The translations under genes were made by a program, and so were the position numbers. Of a DNA stretch of 29,544 bases, positions 23,323-29,544 are shown piece after piece. How positions within the stretch are numbered: the first letter of the stretch is position 1; each line of letters starts with the position of its first letter. The notes under the pieces are model-generated. The model did no database searches. It saw only the letters and a program-made list of their open reading frames with translations, and was not told the DNA's origin. The DNA comes from CAZMYO01 sp964570525. GTDB lineage: Bacteria > Patescibacteriota > Patescibacteriia > Magasanikbacterales > GWA2-37-8. The stretch lies in assembly GCA_964570525.1 (NCBI GenBank), contig CAZMYO010000044.1, forward strand, positions 1-29,544. Reading direction: 5' to 3'.

Positions 23323-23739
23323 CTATTTTTTCAAGGGAGGAGGGGGTTTCTTTCTGATTGTTTTAGCCGGGCAACCCACCGCCACTACATTAGACGGCAA
23401 ATCACGATTTACAAAGCTATGCGCCCCCACGACCGTATTTTTTCCAATGGTTACGCCGGGCATCACCGTGGTGTGAGCGCCGATCCGGCAATTTTTTTTA
23501 AGTACCACCGGCGCCCGTTTGTCATCAATCGTTGATACGGAGTAGATCGAGCAATGGGAGCCGATTTGGACTTCGTCTTCAATAGTAACTCCCGCTTCAG
23601 CGTTGATATAAGTAAAAGCGCCAATATCAGTATTTTTTCCCAACTTTAGATTTTTCACATGCTGAACCAGCCAATGCCACTTGGTGAGCTCTCCTTCTTT
23701 AATCTCTGGCGGTTTCCATTTTTTGAATGGTCTGCGCAT
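23323..23739 (-). CDS. Left-handed beta-helix (hexapeptide repeat) acyltransferase
   Basis: This 138-residue protein consists mostly of hexapeptide turns: LGKNTDIGAFTYINAEAGVTIEDEVQIGSHCSI, KNCRIGAHTTVMPGVTIGKNTVVGAHSFVNRDLPSNVVAVGCPAK. These form a short left-handed beta-helix of the CoA-dependent acyltransferase type (as in PglD, WbpD and LegH-like enzymes). The probable catalytic His lies in IGSHCSIYS or GAHTT. The C-terminus is basic and proline-rich (RKKPPPPLKK). It sits 10 bp after a PIG-L deacetylase and near the 4,6-dehydratase and LegG-like enzyme. It may therefore acetylate a 4-amino sugar made by the LegC-like aminotransferase, or re-acylate a deacetylated amine. Confidence 0.78.
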   Translation of the reverse strand: MRRPFKKWKPPEIKEGELTKWHWLVQHVKNLKLGKNTDIGAFTYINAEAGVTIEDEVQIGSHCSIYSVSTIDDKRAPVVLKKNCRIGAHTTVMPGVTIGKNTVVGAHSFVNRDLPSNVVAVGCPAKTIRKKPPPPLKK

Positions 23740-23749
23740 ATTCCTATGA

Positions 23750-24412
23750 TTAGTTTGATGTGTCTATTTCGCGAATTAGCATAAATCCTTCAGCCGCAGT
23801 TACTCCGCACTCCGAACCACGCTTTCTCGCCAAAACTTCAATGATTTCCAACGAGCGCGGATGCGGAGCTGATCTCAGTTCGCTTTCGTATGCTTTCATG
23901 GCCTCTAATTTCTTACTTAGTGTGGCAGTGATATCCTTATACACGGTGGGCGCGAAAATTCCGAGAGGTTGCCCCCACTCCGTCTCTGATAAAATTTCAT
24001 AGGAAAGCACGCGGTGTACGGTATATTTGAAAGGACGGGTGGCCACTAGCGCCGCTTCAAATACCAGCCGATGATCTTTGTTTAGATCGCCACCGTGCGG
24101 AATGTATACCGCCTCTGGTCTTACCTCATCAATCACTTTCGCCAAAGCATCGTTGAGTTCTTTTTGCGGCACGGTGTCTAGCTTAACTGTCGGAAAATCC
24201 AAAAAGAAAGTTTTTGTGATGCCGAGAATTTGATTAGCTTTCTTTACTTCGTGGGAACGCTCGGCAATAAATTTTTCTGTCCAATCGGGGGTGTAGGCAC
24301 AAGTCACGACAACGAGATACACCTCGTCTTTTTTTTGAGCATGCCCGGCAATTGTGCCGCCCACCCCAAGCACTTCGTCGTCAGGGTGAGGGGCAATAAT
24401 GAGAACTTTCAT
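23750..24412 (-). CDS. PIG-L/LmbE family zinc-dependent N-deacetylase
   Basis: This 220-residue protein has the family N-terminus MKVLIIAPHPDDEVLGVGGT, with zinc-binding motif PHPDDE (8-13). The second metal motif is PHGGDLNKDHR (H114), and GSECGVTAAEGF is near the end. The family removes N-acetyl groups from GlcNAc-containing substrates (PIG-L, BshB, MshB). It lies 4 bp after the LegG-like epimerase and 10 bp before the beta-helix acyltransferase, so it probably de-N-acetylates a sugar intermediate before a different acyl group (acetyl, formyl or acetamidino precursor) is added. The exact substrate is unknown. Confidence 0.82.
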   Translation of the reverse strand: MKVLIIAPHPDDEVLGVGGTIAGHAQKKDEVYLVVVTCAYTPDWTEKFIAERSHEVKKANQILGITKTFFLDFPTVKLDTVPQKELNDALAKVIDEVRPEAVYIPHGGDLNKDHRLVFEAALVATRPFKYTVHRVLSYEILSETEWGQPLGIFAPTVYKDITATLSKKLEAMKAYESELRSAPHPRSLEIIEVLARKRGSECGVTAAEGFMLIREIDTSN

Positions 24413-24416
24413 ACAT

Positions 24417-25580
24417 TTAATATGTTATTCTTTTTTCTAAAAGCCGCTGATTAATTTTTATGGTAGCGAGTAACTTTACCAAGCGGGCGCTCGCCTCTCC
24501 CCTTCCGTAAGGATTAGCGCAGTTTTTTACGCGTTTCAAAAAAGTGCGATCGTATAGCGCTTTCTCAAGCGCTCGGGTGATGCTTTTTCGATTTGGCGCC
24601 GCGTCAACTACATTCCCAGCTCGCTCGCGGGATTTCTGGCGATCGCCAATATTTACAAACGAAATTTTAAGCGTCGGGGTTTCAATTATCCCGCTGCTGG
24701 AGTTACCGAGAAAAACGGCCGAGTGGCGTAACAAATTGATATAGTCGCCATGGGGCAACGAGGGAAAAAACTTCAGACGTGTTACCATCCGATACTTTTC
24801 TATCTGCTTAATGATATCACCGTTCCCCGCGTCATTGTTGGGAAAAATTACCACTGTCTGTATTTTCTTAGCGCGAAGCGCCTCAAGAATTTCCCGCATA
24901 TCCCTGCCGGCGCGCTCCGGCCGGAGATGAATGGGGTGGAACATGCAAACAACGAGTGGTTCCCTCGAGTTAAGGCCGTAACGCTTAAAAATATTCTCTT
25001 TGGGAACCCGCGGCTCCGCCAAGATGCTGTCTACGCCTAAAGCTCCGATGTTGTATACTCGAAAGCCTTCTTCGCCGCTTTTGATTAACCGCGCTTTCGC
25101 CTTGGCTGTCGCCGGAAAACTTAGGTGAGCAAATCTGGTTATAGCATGGCGAATAGATTCATCGATGTCTCTACTATCGGTGCGGTCGCCGGCTTGAATA
25201 TGGGCAATGGGAATTTTAAAAAAGGCCGCGGCGAGGGTGGCGGCCAGCGGTTCCGGCCGATCGCCTAATACTACTAAGATGTCGGGCTTTTCTTTGGAAA
25301 ATATTGTGCTAAAATTTTTTATTCCCAATGCCATGGCATTGGTGTAGTAATTCGCCTTGGTTTGCCGGCCGCGATACATTGGCACCGTTGCATCAACAAC
25401 AAATCCATCTCGCTTAATTTCATCGGCCGTGTATCCATATCGGGGTAAAAGATGCATGCCGGTAACTAAAAGCTGGAGCCTTAAACCGCGCGCGGCCTTT
25501 ATTTTTTTTAGGAGTGGCTTCAGAATACCGTATTCTGCTCTGGTGCCAGTAACGACAGCAATTGTTCTTACAGAGGACAT
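24417..25580 (-). CDS. Hydrolysing UDP-sugar 2-epimerase (NeuC/LegG type)
   Basis: This 387-residue GT-B-fold epimerase begins TIAVVTGTRAEYGILKPLLKKI, the NeuC/LegG/WecB signature. LVTGMHL, DILVVLGDRPEPLAATLAAAFFKIPIAHIQAGDRT and the C-terminal FLGNSSSGIIETPTLKISFVNIGDRQKSRERAGNVVDA (UDP-binding) follow. NeuC and LegG release the UDP and invert C2, giving ManNAc or 2,4-diacetamido-2,4,6-trideoxymannose for a NeuB/LegI synthase. The adjacent aminotransferase (21 bp upstream) favours the LegG role, but the sequence does not exclude NeuC. It supplies the logical substrate for the NeuB/LegI-like enzyme at 28441-29496. Confidence 0.83.
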   Translation of the reverse strand: MSSVRTIAVVTGTRAEYGILKPLLKKIKAARGLRLQLLVTGMHLLPRYGYTADEIKRDGFVVDATVPMYRGRQTKANYYTNAMALGIKNFSTIFSKEKPDILVVLGDRPEPLAATLAAAFFKIPIAHIQAGDRTDSRDIDESIRHAITRFAHLSFPATAKAKARLIKSGEEGFRVYNIGALGVDSILAEPRVPKENIFKRYGLNSREPLVVCMFHPIHLRPERAGRDMREILEALRAKKIQTVVIFPNNDAGNGDIIKQIEKYRMVTRLKFFPSLPHGDYINLLRHSAVFLGNSSSGIIETPTLKISFVNIGDRQKSRERAGNVVDAAPNRKSITRALEKALYDRTFLKRVKNCANPYGRGEASARLVKLLATIKINQRLLEKRITY

Positions 25581-25601
25581 TGGTTTATAGAATTAGAAAA
25601 A

Positions 25602-26699
25602 TTATTTTTTAGCAAAACCACTAACTAAAGAGCACACTTGCAATACTTCTTTAACCGGCATATGCGAATAAAGCGGCAGATCAAGGATTCGACTATGGAG
25701 CAAATCTGTATTCGGTAAAACCATGTTACGGTACTCCCGATAGACCACCTTTTTGTGGAGGGGAGGATCAAAATAAACTTTGCACTCCACCTCAGAAGCC
25801 CGCAGGTAGCGCAACAGCTCGTCGCGGGTGTGTCCATACCTGTCCGGTTCTATCACGATCGCCATATCTCGATAGATGGGGTGGGCTCCGGGGACGGATT
25901 CTTGAAAACTGATCCCGGGAATCTTGCTTAATTTTTTGCGATAAAGCGCCACGAGTTGCGCCCGCCGTTTAATATTTGCCGGTAACGCGCGCAAACACCC
26001 CAAAGCGATAATGGCAGAAAACTCGTTCATTCGTGCCGATATTCCTAAAAATTCTTCGGAGCGATCGAAAGAATCGCCATTGTTACGCCCAAGAACCATT
26101 TTCTCAGCCAAAGCCACGTTATTAGTTGCGATTAAACCGCCCTCCCCCGCCACTAAAATTTTACTCGGGGTTAAACTAAAACAAGAAACGTCCCCAAAAG
26201 CGGCGATGGATTTACCGCGGTAGGTGGCGCCAAAAGCATGCGCGGCATCATAAATAACTTTCAGATGATATTTTCTGGCAAGAGCGGAAATTTTTTTTAT
26301 AGCGCAAGGATTACCAAAGGCGTGTGTCGGCATGATCGCCACCGTACGTGCGGTTATTTTCTTTTCAATTTGATGGGGGTCGATAGTAAATGTCTGCGGA
26401 TCAATATCAACAAAGACTGGCTTCAAACCAGACCAACGGAGAACATGGCCGCCAGCAGTAAACGTGAAGCTCGGCAATATAACCTCTCCTTTGAGCTCCA
26501 TAGCCTTGAGGCTCAAGAGGAGCGCAGCCGTGCCGGTGTTCACTGCCACCACCCGCTTAACCCCCAAAAATCTGGCGCAGGCTTGCTCCAGTTTGGCGAC
26601 ATACTTGGCGTTGGTAATCATGCCGGTAGCAAAAACATCTTCCATCTTTTTGCGGAGAGAAGACAGCTTCGGCAGGGTTGGCCGAGTAAGCGGAATCAT
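25602..26699 (-). CDS. DegT/DnrJ/EryC1/StrS family aminotransferase, possibly LegC-like
   Basis: This 365-residue PLP enzyme has MIPLTRPTLP...TGMITNAKYVAKLE, NTGTAALLLSLKA (54-66), LPSFTFTAGGHVLRWSGLKPVFVDID and VIYDAAHAFGATYRG. The PLP lysine is K180 in FSLTPSKILVAGEGGLIATN, and RNNGDS and SARMNEFSAIIALG follow. The start codon overlaps the wbqC stop by ATGA (26699-26696). Position next to the LegG-like epimerase suggests C4 amination of UDP-4-keto-6-deoxy-GlcNAc. The 'FSLTPSK' motif also resembles enzymes of dTDP-4-amino-sugar pathways, so the nucleotide and stereochemistry are open. Confidence 0.78.
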   Translation of the reverse strand: MIPLTRPTLPKLSSLRKKMEDVFATGMITNAKYVAKLEQACARFLGVKRVVAVNTGTAALLLSLKAMELKGEVILPSFTFTAGGHVLRWSGLKPVFVDIDPQTFTIDPHQIEKKITARTVAIMPTHAFGNPCAIKKISALARKYHLKVIYDAAHAFGATYRGKSIAAFGDVSCFSLTPSKILVAGEGGLIATNNVALAEKMVLGRNNGDSFDRSEEFLGISARMNEFSAIIALGCLRALPANIKRRAQLVALYRKKLSKIPGISFQESVPGAHPIYRDMAIVIEPDRYGHTRDELLRYLRASEVECKVYFDPPLHKKVVYREYRNMVLPNTDLLHSRILDLPLYSHMPVKEVLQVCSLVSGFAKK

Positions 26700-27400
26700 A
26701 CTGTTGAGGCTTTAGTTTCTTGTCTAAGCACTTTCAAACTTTCTGTTCCACAATTAAACAATAAATCAATCGCAGCCATGGCACTAGCAAATTCACCGTA
26801 CGACTGGGCATACACAGGATGATGGAATTCCTGATATATCAAACCAATATTTTTTTCTTTAAATTTAATTTCGTCCAGATAATTGCGGCCAAATTGGCCG
26901 GACAGATAAACATCAGCTTTTAAGTTTTCACAAATGTTCAAAATTCTATCGCCTTTAAGACCGGTCACTCCCATCTCGGAAGAGCGGAGCAGCTTGGTTG
27001 TAAGGCCAAGTTTCTCGGCCAAATATTGAATGATAGTAATATTTAGATCAATAAGCTTCTCCCAGTTTTTCGTGTAGAGATTCTTAAAAAATTCTTGATG
27101 CTCGGAAAAATAGGGAGTGCGGCTGTAGCTGGCGACGATAGATTTATAGTGTTTTACTCTCCAGGGGAGCTTGTTCTCGATAGTAACTTCATTTAACTTC
27201 TGACCAAATGTTACCTTAACGGGAACCGTCAGCCAGATTGGACCGGTGGCGGTTTTAATTTTATTGCGGTTATCAAAGTAGTTCTTTTCGTACTGTACGT
27301 CATCAAGCAAGACAAAAACATCGGCCCGCGCCATTTTGTCAAAGAATCCAAGCCAGGGCAAGTAGCCAGGCTGGTGAATCGTCACGGTCGTCATCGGCAT
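26696..27400 (-). CDS. WbqC family protein
   Basis: This 234-residue protein matches the WbqC family along its length. It has TVTIHQPGYLPWLGFFDKMARADVFVLLDDVQYEKNYFDNRNKI near the N-terminus, then GPIWLTVPV, WRVKHYKSI and a C-terminal YLSGQFGRNYLDE. Family members recur in O-antigen and NulO gene clusters. The exact reaction is not established to my knowledge, though some have been linked to acyl or amino-acid modification of sugars. Two in-frame ATGs (27400 and 27394) exist; the second gives a tighter family start. No Shine-Dalgarno is visible. It is the first gene after the triple-hairpin spacer. Confidence 0.82.
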   Translation of the reverse strand: MPMTTVTIHQPGYLPWLGFFDKMARADVFVLLDDVQYEKNYFDNRNKIKTATGPIWLTVPVKVTFGQKLNEVTIENKLPWRVKHYKSIVASYSRTPYFSEHQEFFKNLYTKNWEKLIDLNITIIQYLAEKLGLTTKLLRSSEMGVTGLKGDRILNICENLKADVYLSGQFGRNYLDEIKFKEKNIGLIYQEFHHPVYAQSYGEFASAMAAIDLLFNCGTESLKVLRQETKASTV

Positions 27401-27405
27401 TTTTT

Positions 27406-27434
27406 ATTATGGAGCCCGTAATGCCCTGCGGCAA
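27406..27434 (-). promoter_or_regulatory. Possible promoter giving a leaderless wbqC transcript
   Basis: On the minus strand TTGCCG (27434-27429), 17 bp, CATAAT (27411-27406). Transcription would begin about at the ATG 27400. The -35 lies inside the arm of the 9-bp hairpin at 27424-27443, so a protein or structure could occlude it. Weak candidate. Confidence 0.25.
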
Positions 27435-27443
27435 GCCGCAGGG
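27424..27443. repeat. Perfect 9-bp GC-rich palindromic hairpin
   Basis: CCCTGCGGC-AA-GCCGCAGGG is a perfect 9-bp inverted repeat around AA. It is not followed by a T-run on either strand, so it is not an ordinary terminator. It could be a REP-like element, protein site or mRNA-stability hairpin. Confidence 0.85.
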
Positions 27444-27466
27444 ATGGAGGGCAAATTAAATGTATT

Positions 27467-27481
27467 GTCGGCGGAGCCGAC
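27467..27481. repeat. 6-bp palindromic hairpin
   Basis: GTCGGC-GGA-GCCGAC is a perfect 6-bp stem with a 3-base loop, lying between the other two hairpins of the spacer. No T-run follows. Confidence 0.75.
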
Positions 27482-27490
27482 TCTGCTCAT

Positions 27491-27537
27491 AAAAAACCCG
27501 CCCAGATACACTGCGCTCTTGGCGCAGGGTCAGGTTT
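27491..27537 (-). terminator. Predicted Rho-independent terminator of the neuB-SDR unit
   Basis: Directly after the SDR stop the minus strand forms CTGCGC-CAAGA-GCGCAG (27527-27511). Outer pairing between AACCTG-ACCC and GGG-CGGGTT extends the stem, and it ends in six T (27496-27491). Position and T-run fit an intrinsic terminator; the outer stem has a bulge and a G-T pair. Confidence 0.6.
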
Positions 27538-28444
27538 ATTTTAGATTAGCCAAAAATTGCTTTATACCCACCATTAGCGGAAGGGGTGTAAAGCCCAGTA
27601 ACTCTTTGGCTTTAGTTATATCATAAAAAAAGCAAAAAGGCAACCCTTTTGCCCTAACTTTAGCCACCGAACAACTGCCCGTGAGTTTGATGACGATTTC
27701 GGCTAGTTCACTAATAGGTGTCCCCTCCCCCGCTCCAATGTTTAATTTTTCAAATTTTAGGCGAGAAGCTTTTTGCCAAGCCAGAAAATTGGCTCTGATT
27801 ACATCATCGACCGAGATAATGTCCCAGGTAATATCGCTCTCAATCTTCAGGAGCTTATCGCGTAGAGCCCGAGCTACAAAGGTGGCAACGGCTCCGTCGC
27901 GCCGGCCCGGCCCGAAGATGCCGGAGTAGCGTAGAATTATAGTATGTATTTTATGGGTGCGAGCATACCATTCAGAGATCTCTTCCGCTTGAAGTTTACT
28001 TAGTCCGTAGAAGTCGGCTGGCGAGCAAGGGTGTTTTTCGTCAACCGGCAGATATTTAATATCGTTACCGTATACTGCCATAGAAGAGCTGTGGATGACC
28101 GTCGCTACCTTATTTTGACGAGCTGCTTCAAGTACATTCAGTGTTCCAAGCACATTGGTACGGAAGAAGTCGTGGGGAGTGGTCGTTCGGCCGGGCTTGG
28201 GGAGGAGAGCGGCCGTATGGAAGACAGCTTCGGGAGAAAATTTTTTAAAAATAGCATTTAGACGAGCCGGTTCGCGAATATCGGCCGAGGCAGAAATAAA
28301 GTTTTTTTTCTTCTCAAGCGGGTGGCGCCGCTGACTGAAGACGAGCCCGACTACCCTTAATCCTTTCGTCAATAAAAACTCGCTGAGGCGGATTCCGACA
28401 AAGCCATTGGAACCGGTGACTACTACCGTTTTTATTTTTCTCAT
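27536..28444 (-). CDS. NAD-dependent epimerase/dehydratase (extended SDR)
   Basis: This 302-residue SDR has VVVTGSNGFVGIRL (TGSNGFVG at 10-17), SADIREPARL and VFHTAALLP. The active-site segment HSSSMAVYG and the pair YGLSK (Tyr-xxx-Lys) follow, then ILRYSGIFGPGRRDGAVATFV and NIGAGEGTPISELAEIV near the C-terminus. It resembles UDP-glucose/GalNAc 4-epimerase-like or reductase-type enzymes; the exact reaction is open. ATG 28444 overlaps the NulO synthase stop as ATGA and is preferred over ATG 28459. Sharing a transcript with the synthase suggests it works on a NulO precursor or a companion sugar. A terminator follows immediately. Confidence 0.77.
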   Translation of the reverse strand: MRKIKTVVVTGSNGFVGIRLSEFLLTKGLRVVGLVFSQRRHPLEKKKNFISASADIREPARLNAIFKKFSPEAVFHTAALLPKPGRTTTPHDFFRTNVLGTLNVLEAARQNKVATVIHSSSMAVYGNDIKYLPVDEKHPCSPADFYGLSKLQAEEISEWYARTHKIHTIILRYSGIFGPGRRDGAVATFVARALRDKLLKIESDITWDIISVDDVIRANFLAWQKASRLKFEKLNIGAGEGTPISELAEIVIKLTGSCSVAKVRAKGLPFCFFYDITKAKELLGFTPLPLMVGIKQFLANLK

Positions 28445-29496
28445 ACGATATCTTTCCATGATATGATAGTGTCGGCAACAATAGTTTGGCAGGCTTTTTT
28501 TCCAATAACCAAAGCGAGTTCGGTTGGCGGAATACCGGTACCGGGACGTTTTACGATTACATCTTCGTTGGTAATAATTTTTCCCGGGGAAATAGTTTTC
28601 TTTGCAACAATACTTTTTCTAGCGATGGCTCTGGTGGGCTCCTCCTCGGGAGAACATTTTTTTTCAAAACTTCCCAGCATTAGCTCGGTATCTCTAATCG
28701 CTTTTACTAAGGCGCGGAGCTCCTGCGGATCGAGCGAGGCTTTGTGGTCCGGCCCAGTCATATTTTTATCCAGAGTAAAATGTTTTTCCAAGACGCACGC
28801 TCCCAGCGCTACCGCGATGATATCGGCGCTATTTCCCTCGCTCCCATTGTCGGAATAGCCAACGGGAATACCGCCCAACTCTTTCCACAGCGTTGTAATA
28901 ACATGCAAATTTAAACTGCTTGGGCTCGGTGGATAGTTGGAGGTGCTATGAAGAATAATAATTTGATCGTTGCCTTCCTCCAAAACCGCTTGTACTGCCT
29001 GCCTGGTCTCGGCGAGATTCGCCATCCCTGTAGCGATAATCATCGGCTTCCCCTTTTTAGCGACATGTTTTAAAAAAGGAATGTTATTAAGGTCACCGGA
29101 AGAAAATTTATAAGCTGGAACATTCAAAGTTTCTAAAAAATCAGCGTCGGATTCGGAAAAGGGAGTGGACAAAAAAATAATTCCTTTTTTTTTGCAGTAC
29201 TTTTGAATAATGGGGTGAAATTCGCGCGGCAACTCTAGGCGCTTTAGCATAGCGAAGTGAGATTCTTTTTTGCCGATATTTTTGGTTTGATACTCGGCTT
29301 GTTCAGCAGTACTAGTGACGACGAGTTCAGCTGTGAAAGTTTGGAACTTCACCGCGTCGGCCCCAGCGGCCATTGCAACGTCAACTAATTTTTTAGCAGT
29401 TTTCAAATCTCCGTTATGATTGACACCGGCTTCGGCAATGATAAAAACTGGTTGACCGGCGCCAATAATTTTGTTTTCTATCTCTATGTGCTCCAT
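28441..29496 (-). CDS. N-acetylneuraminate/legionaminate synthase (NeuB/LegI type)
   Basis: This 351-residue enzyme (from ATG 29496; an ATG at 29502 adds two residues) has the NeuB signature FIIAEAGVNHNGDLKTAKKLVDVA, ADAVKFQTFTAELVVT and LSTPFSESDADFL. KFSSGDLNNIPFL, MIIATGMANLAET, GVCVLEKHFTLDK-like (GACVLEKHFTLDKNMTGPDHKAS) and a C-terminal SAF domain (RKSIVAKKTISPGKIITNEDVIVKRPGTGI) follow. AEAGVNHNG and KFQTF separate it clearly from the PseI-type synthase at 8478-9560. It would condense a mannosamine-type sugar, such as the LegG/NeuC product, with phosphoenolpyruvate. It begins the visible part of a second transcription unit. Confidence 0.88.
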   Translation of the reverse strand: MEHIEIENKIIGAGQPVFIIAEAGVNHNGDLKTAKKLVDVAMAAGADAVKFQTFTAELVVTSTAEQAEYQTKNIGKKESHFAMLKRLELPREFHPIIQKYCKKKGIIFLSTPFSESDADFLETLNVPAYKFSSGDLNNIPFLKHVAKKGKPMIIATGMANLAETRQAVQAVLEEGNDQIIILHSTSNYPPSPSSLNLHVITTLWKELGGIPVGYSDNGSEGNSADIIAVALGACVLEKHFTLDKNMTGPDHKASLDPQELRALVKAIRDTELMLGSFEKKCSPEEEPTRAIARKSIVAKKTISPGKIITNEDVIVKRPGTGIPPTELALVIGKKACQTIVADTIISWKDIV

Positions 29497-29508
29497 AAAC
29501 ATAGAACT

Positions 29509-29544
29509 CTATTTTGCCTTTTTTTCTAAAACCTCTTCTATTAA
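29509..29544 (-). CDS. Possible C-terminal end of an upstream gene (partial)
   Basis: On the minus strand, bases 29544-29509 read in frame as LIEEVLEKKAK followed by TAG. This looks like a natural protein C-terminus 12 bp before the NeuB-like start, as expected in an operon. Only 11 codons are visible, so it may be chance. No identity can be given. Confidence 0.35.
   Translation of the reverse strand, partial: LIEEVLEKKAK

Noticed and set aside
26238..26822. Long plus-strand open frame (194 codons) across the aminotransferase and wbqC genes
   Set aside because: It spans the junction of two well-supported minus-strand genes and its composition looks like antisense translation.

Overview
The window (about 29.5 kb) is a dense, almost entirely minus-strand surface-glycan locus from an uncultured-looking bacterium. 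It resembles the Candidate Phyla Radiation / Patescibacteria (Parcubacteria type). That is an inference from the short secreted proteins beginning 'AAFNDV', the Ser/Thr/Ala-rich repeat protein, the near absence of clear Shine-Dalgarno sequences, the tight start-stop overlaps and the GT-C membrane glycosyltransferase. No rRNA, tRNA, CRISPR array, insertion sequence or transposase was seen.

Layout from low to high coordinates. (1) 1-2013: cell-surface proteins. These are the N-terminus of a secreted protein, a 419-residue secreted repeat protein with recent internal DNA duplications, and a small single-pass membrane-anchored protein of unknown function. (2) 2110-3678: a multi-spanning GT-C type glycosyltransferase with its own promoter, divergent from (3) 3853-4527, a TylF-type O-methyltransferase, the only real plus-strand gene. 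(4) 4555-27400: a collinear run of sugar genes read right to left, mostly spaced 0-50 bp or overlapping, with larger gaps of 73 bp (18862-18934) and 81 bp (7912-7992). (5) 27401-27535: a 135-bp spacer holding three hairpins, one a probable terminator. (6) 27536-29544: an upstream transcription unit ending in a NeuB-family synthase and an SDR epimerase.

How the genes fit together. The core is nonulosonic acid (NulO; pseudaminic/legionaminic/sialic-type) biosynthesis. One UDP-HexNAc 4,6-dehydratase (22221-23279) can supply 4-keto sugars. PseC (5352-6479) and a second DegT aminotransferase (25602-26699) can aminate them, and GNAT and left-handed beta-helix acyltransferases can acylate them. A LegG/NeuC-type hydrolysing 2-epimerase (24417-25580) can release a 6-deoxy-mannosamine-type sugar. 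Two different NulO synthases follow: PseI-like at 8478-9560 and NeuB/LegI-like at 28441-29496. Only one CMP-NulO synthetase is present (14816-15487). A HisH-HisF-PseA trio (14802 down to 12286) predicts conversion of an N-acetyl to an acetamidino group. A GNAT-formyltransferase fusion, a PIG-L deacetylase and a double amidohydrolase suggest further N-acyl remodelling. Two GT-B/capsule-type candidate transferases and an MsbA/PglK-like ABC flippase would assemble and move the glycan. A DegT plus Gfo/Idh pair and an SDR plus RmlC-like cupin pair probably make additional rare sugars.

Points most worth following are the GNAT-formyltransferase fusion; the tandem amidohydrolase whose N-terminal half has lost every metal ligand; the HisF paralogue with Phe in place of the first catalytic Asp; the two synthases sharing one activating enzyme with no PseG visible; and the triple-hairpin spacer.
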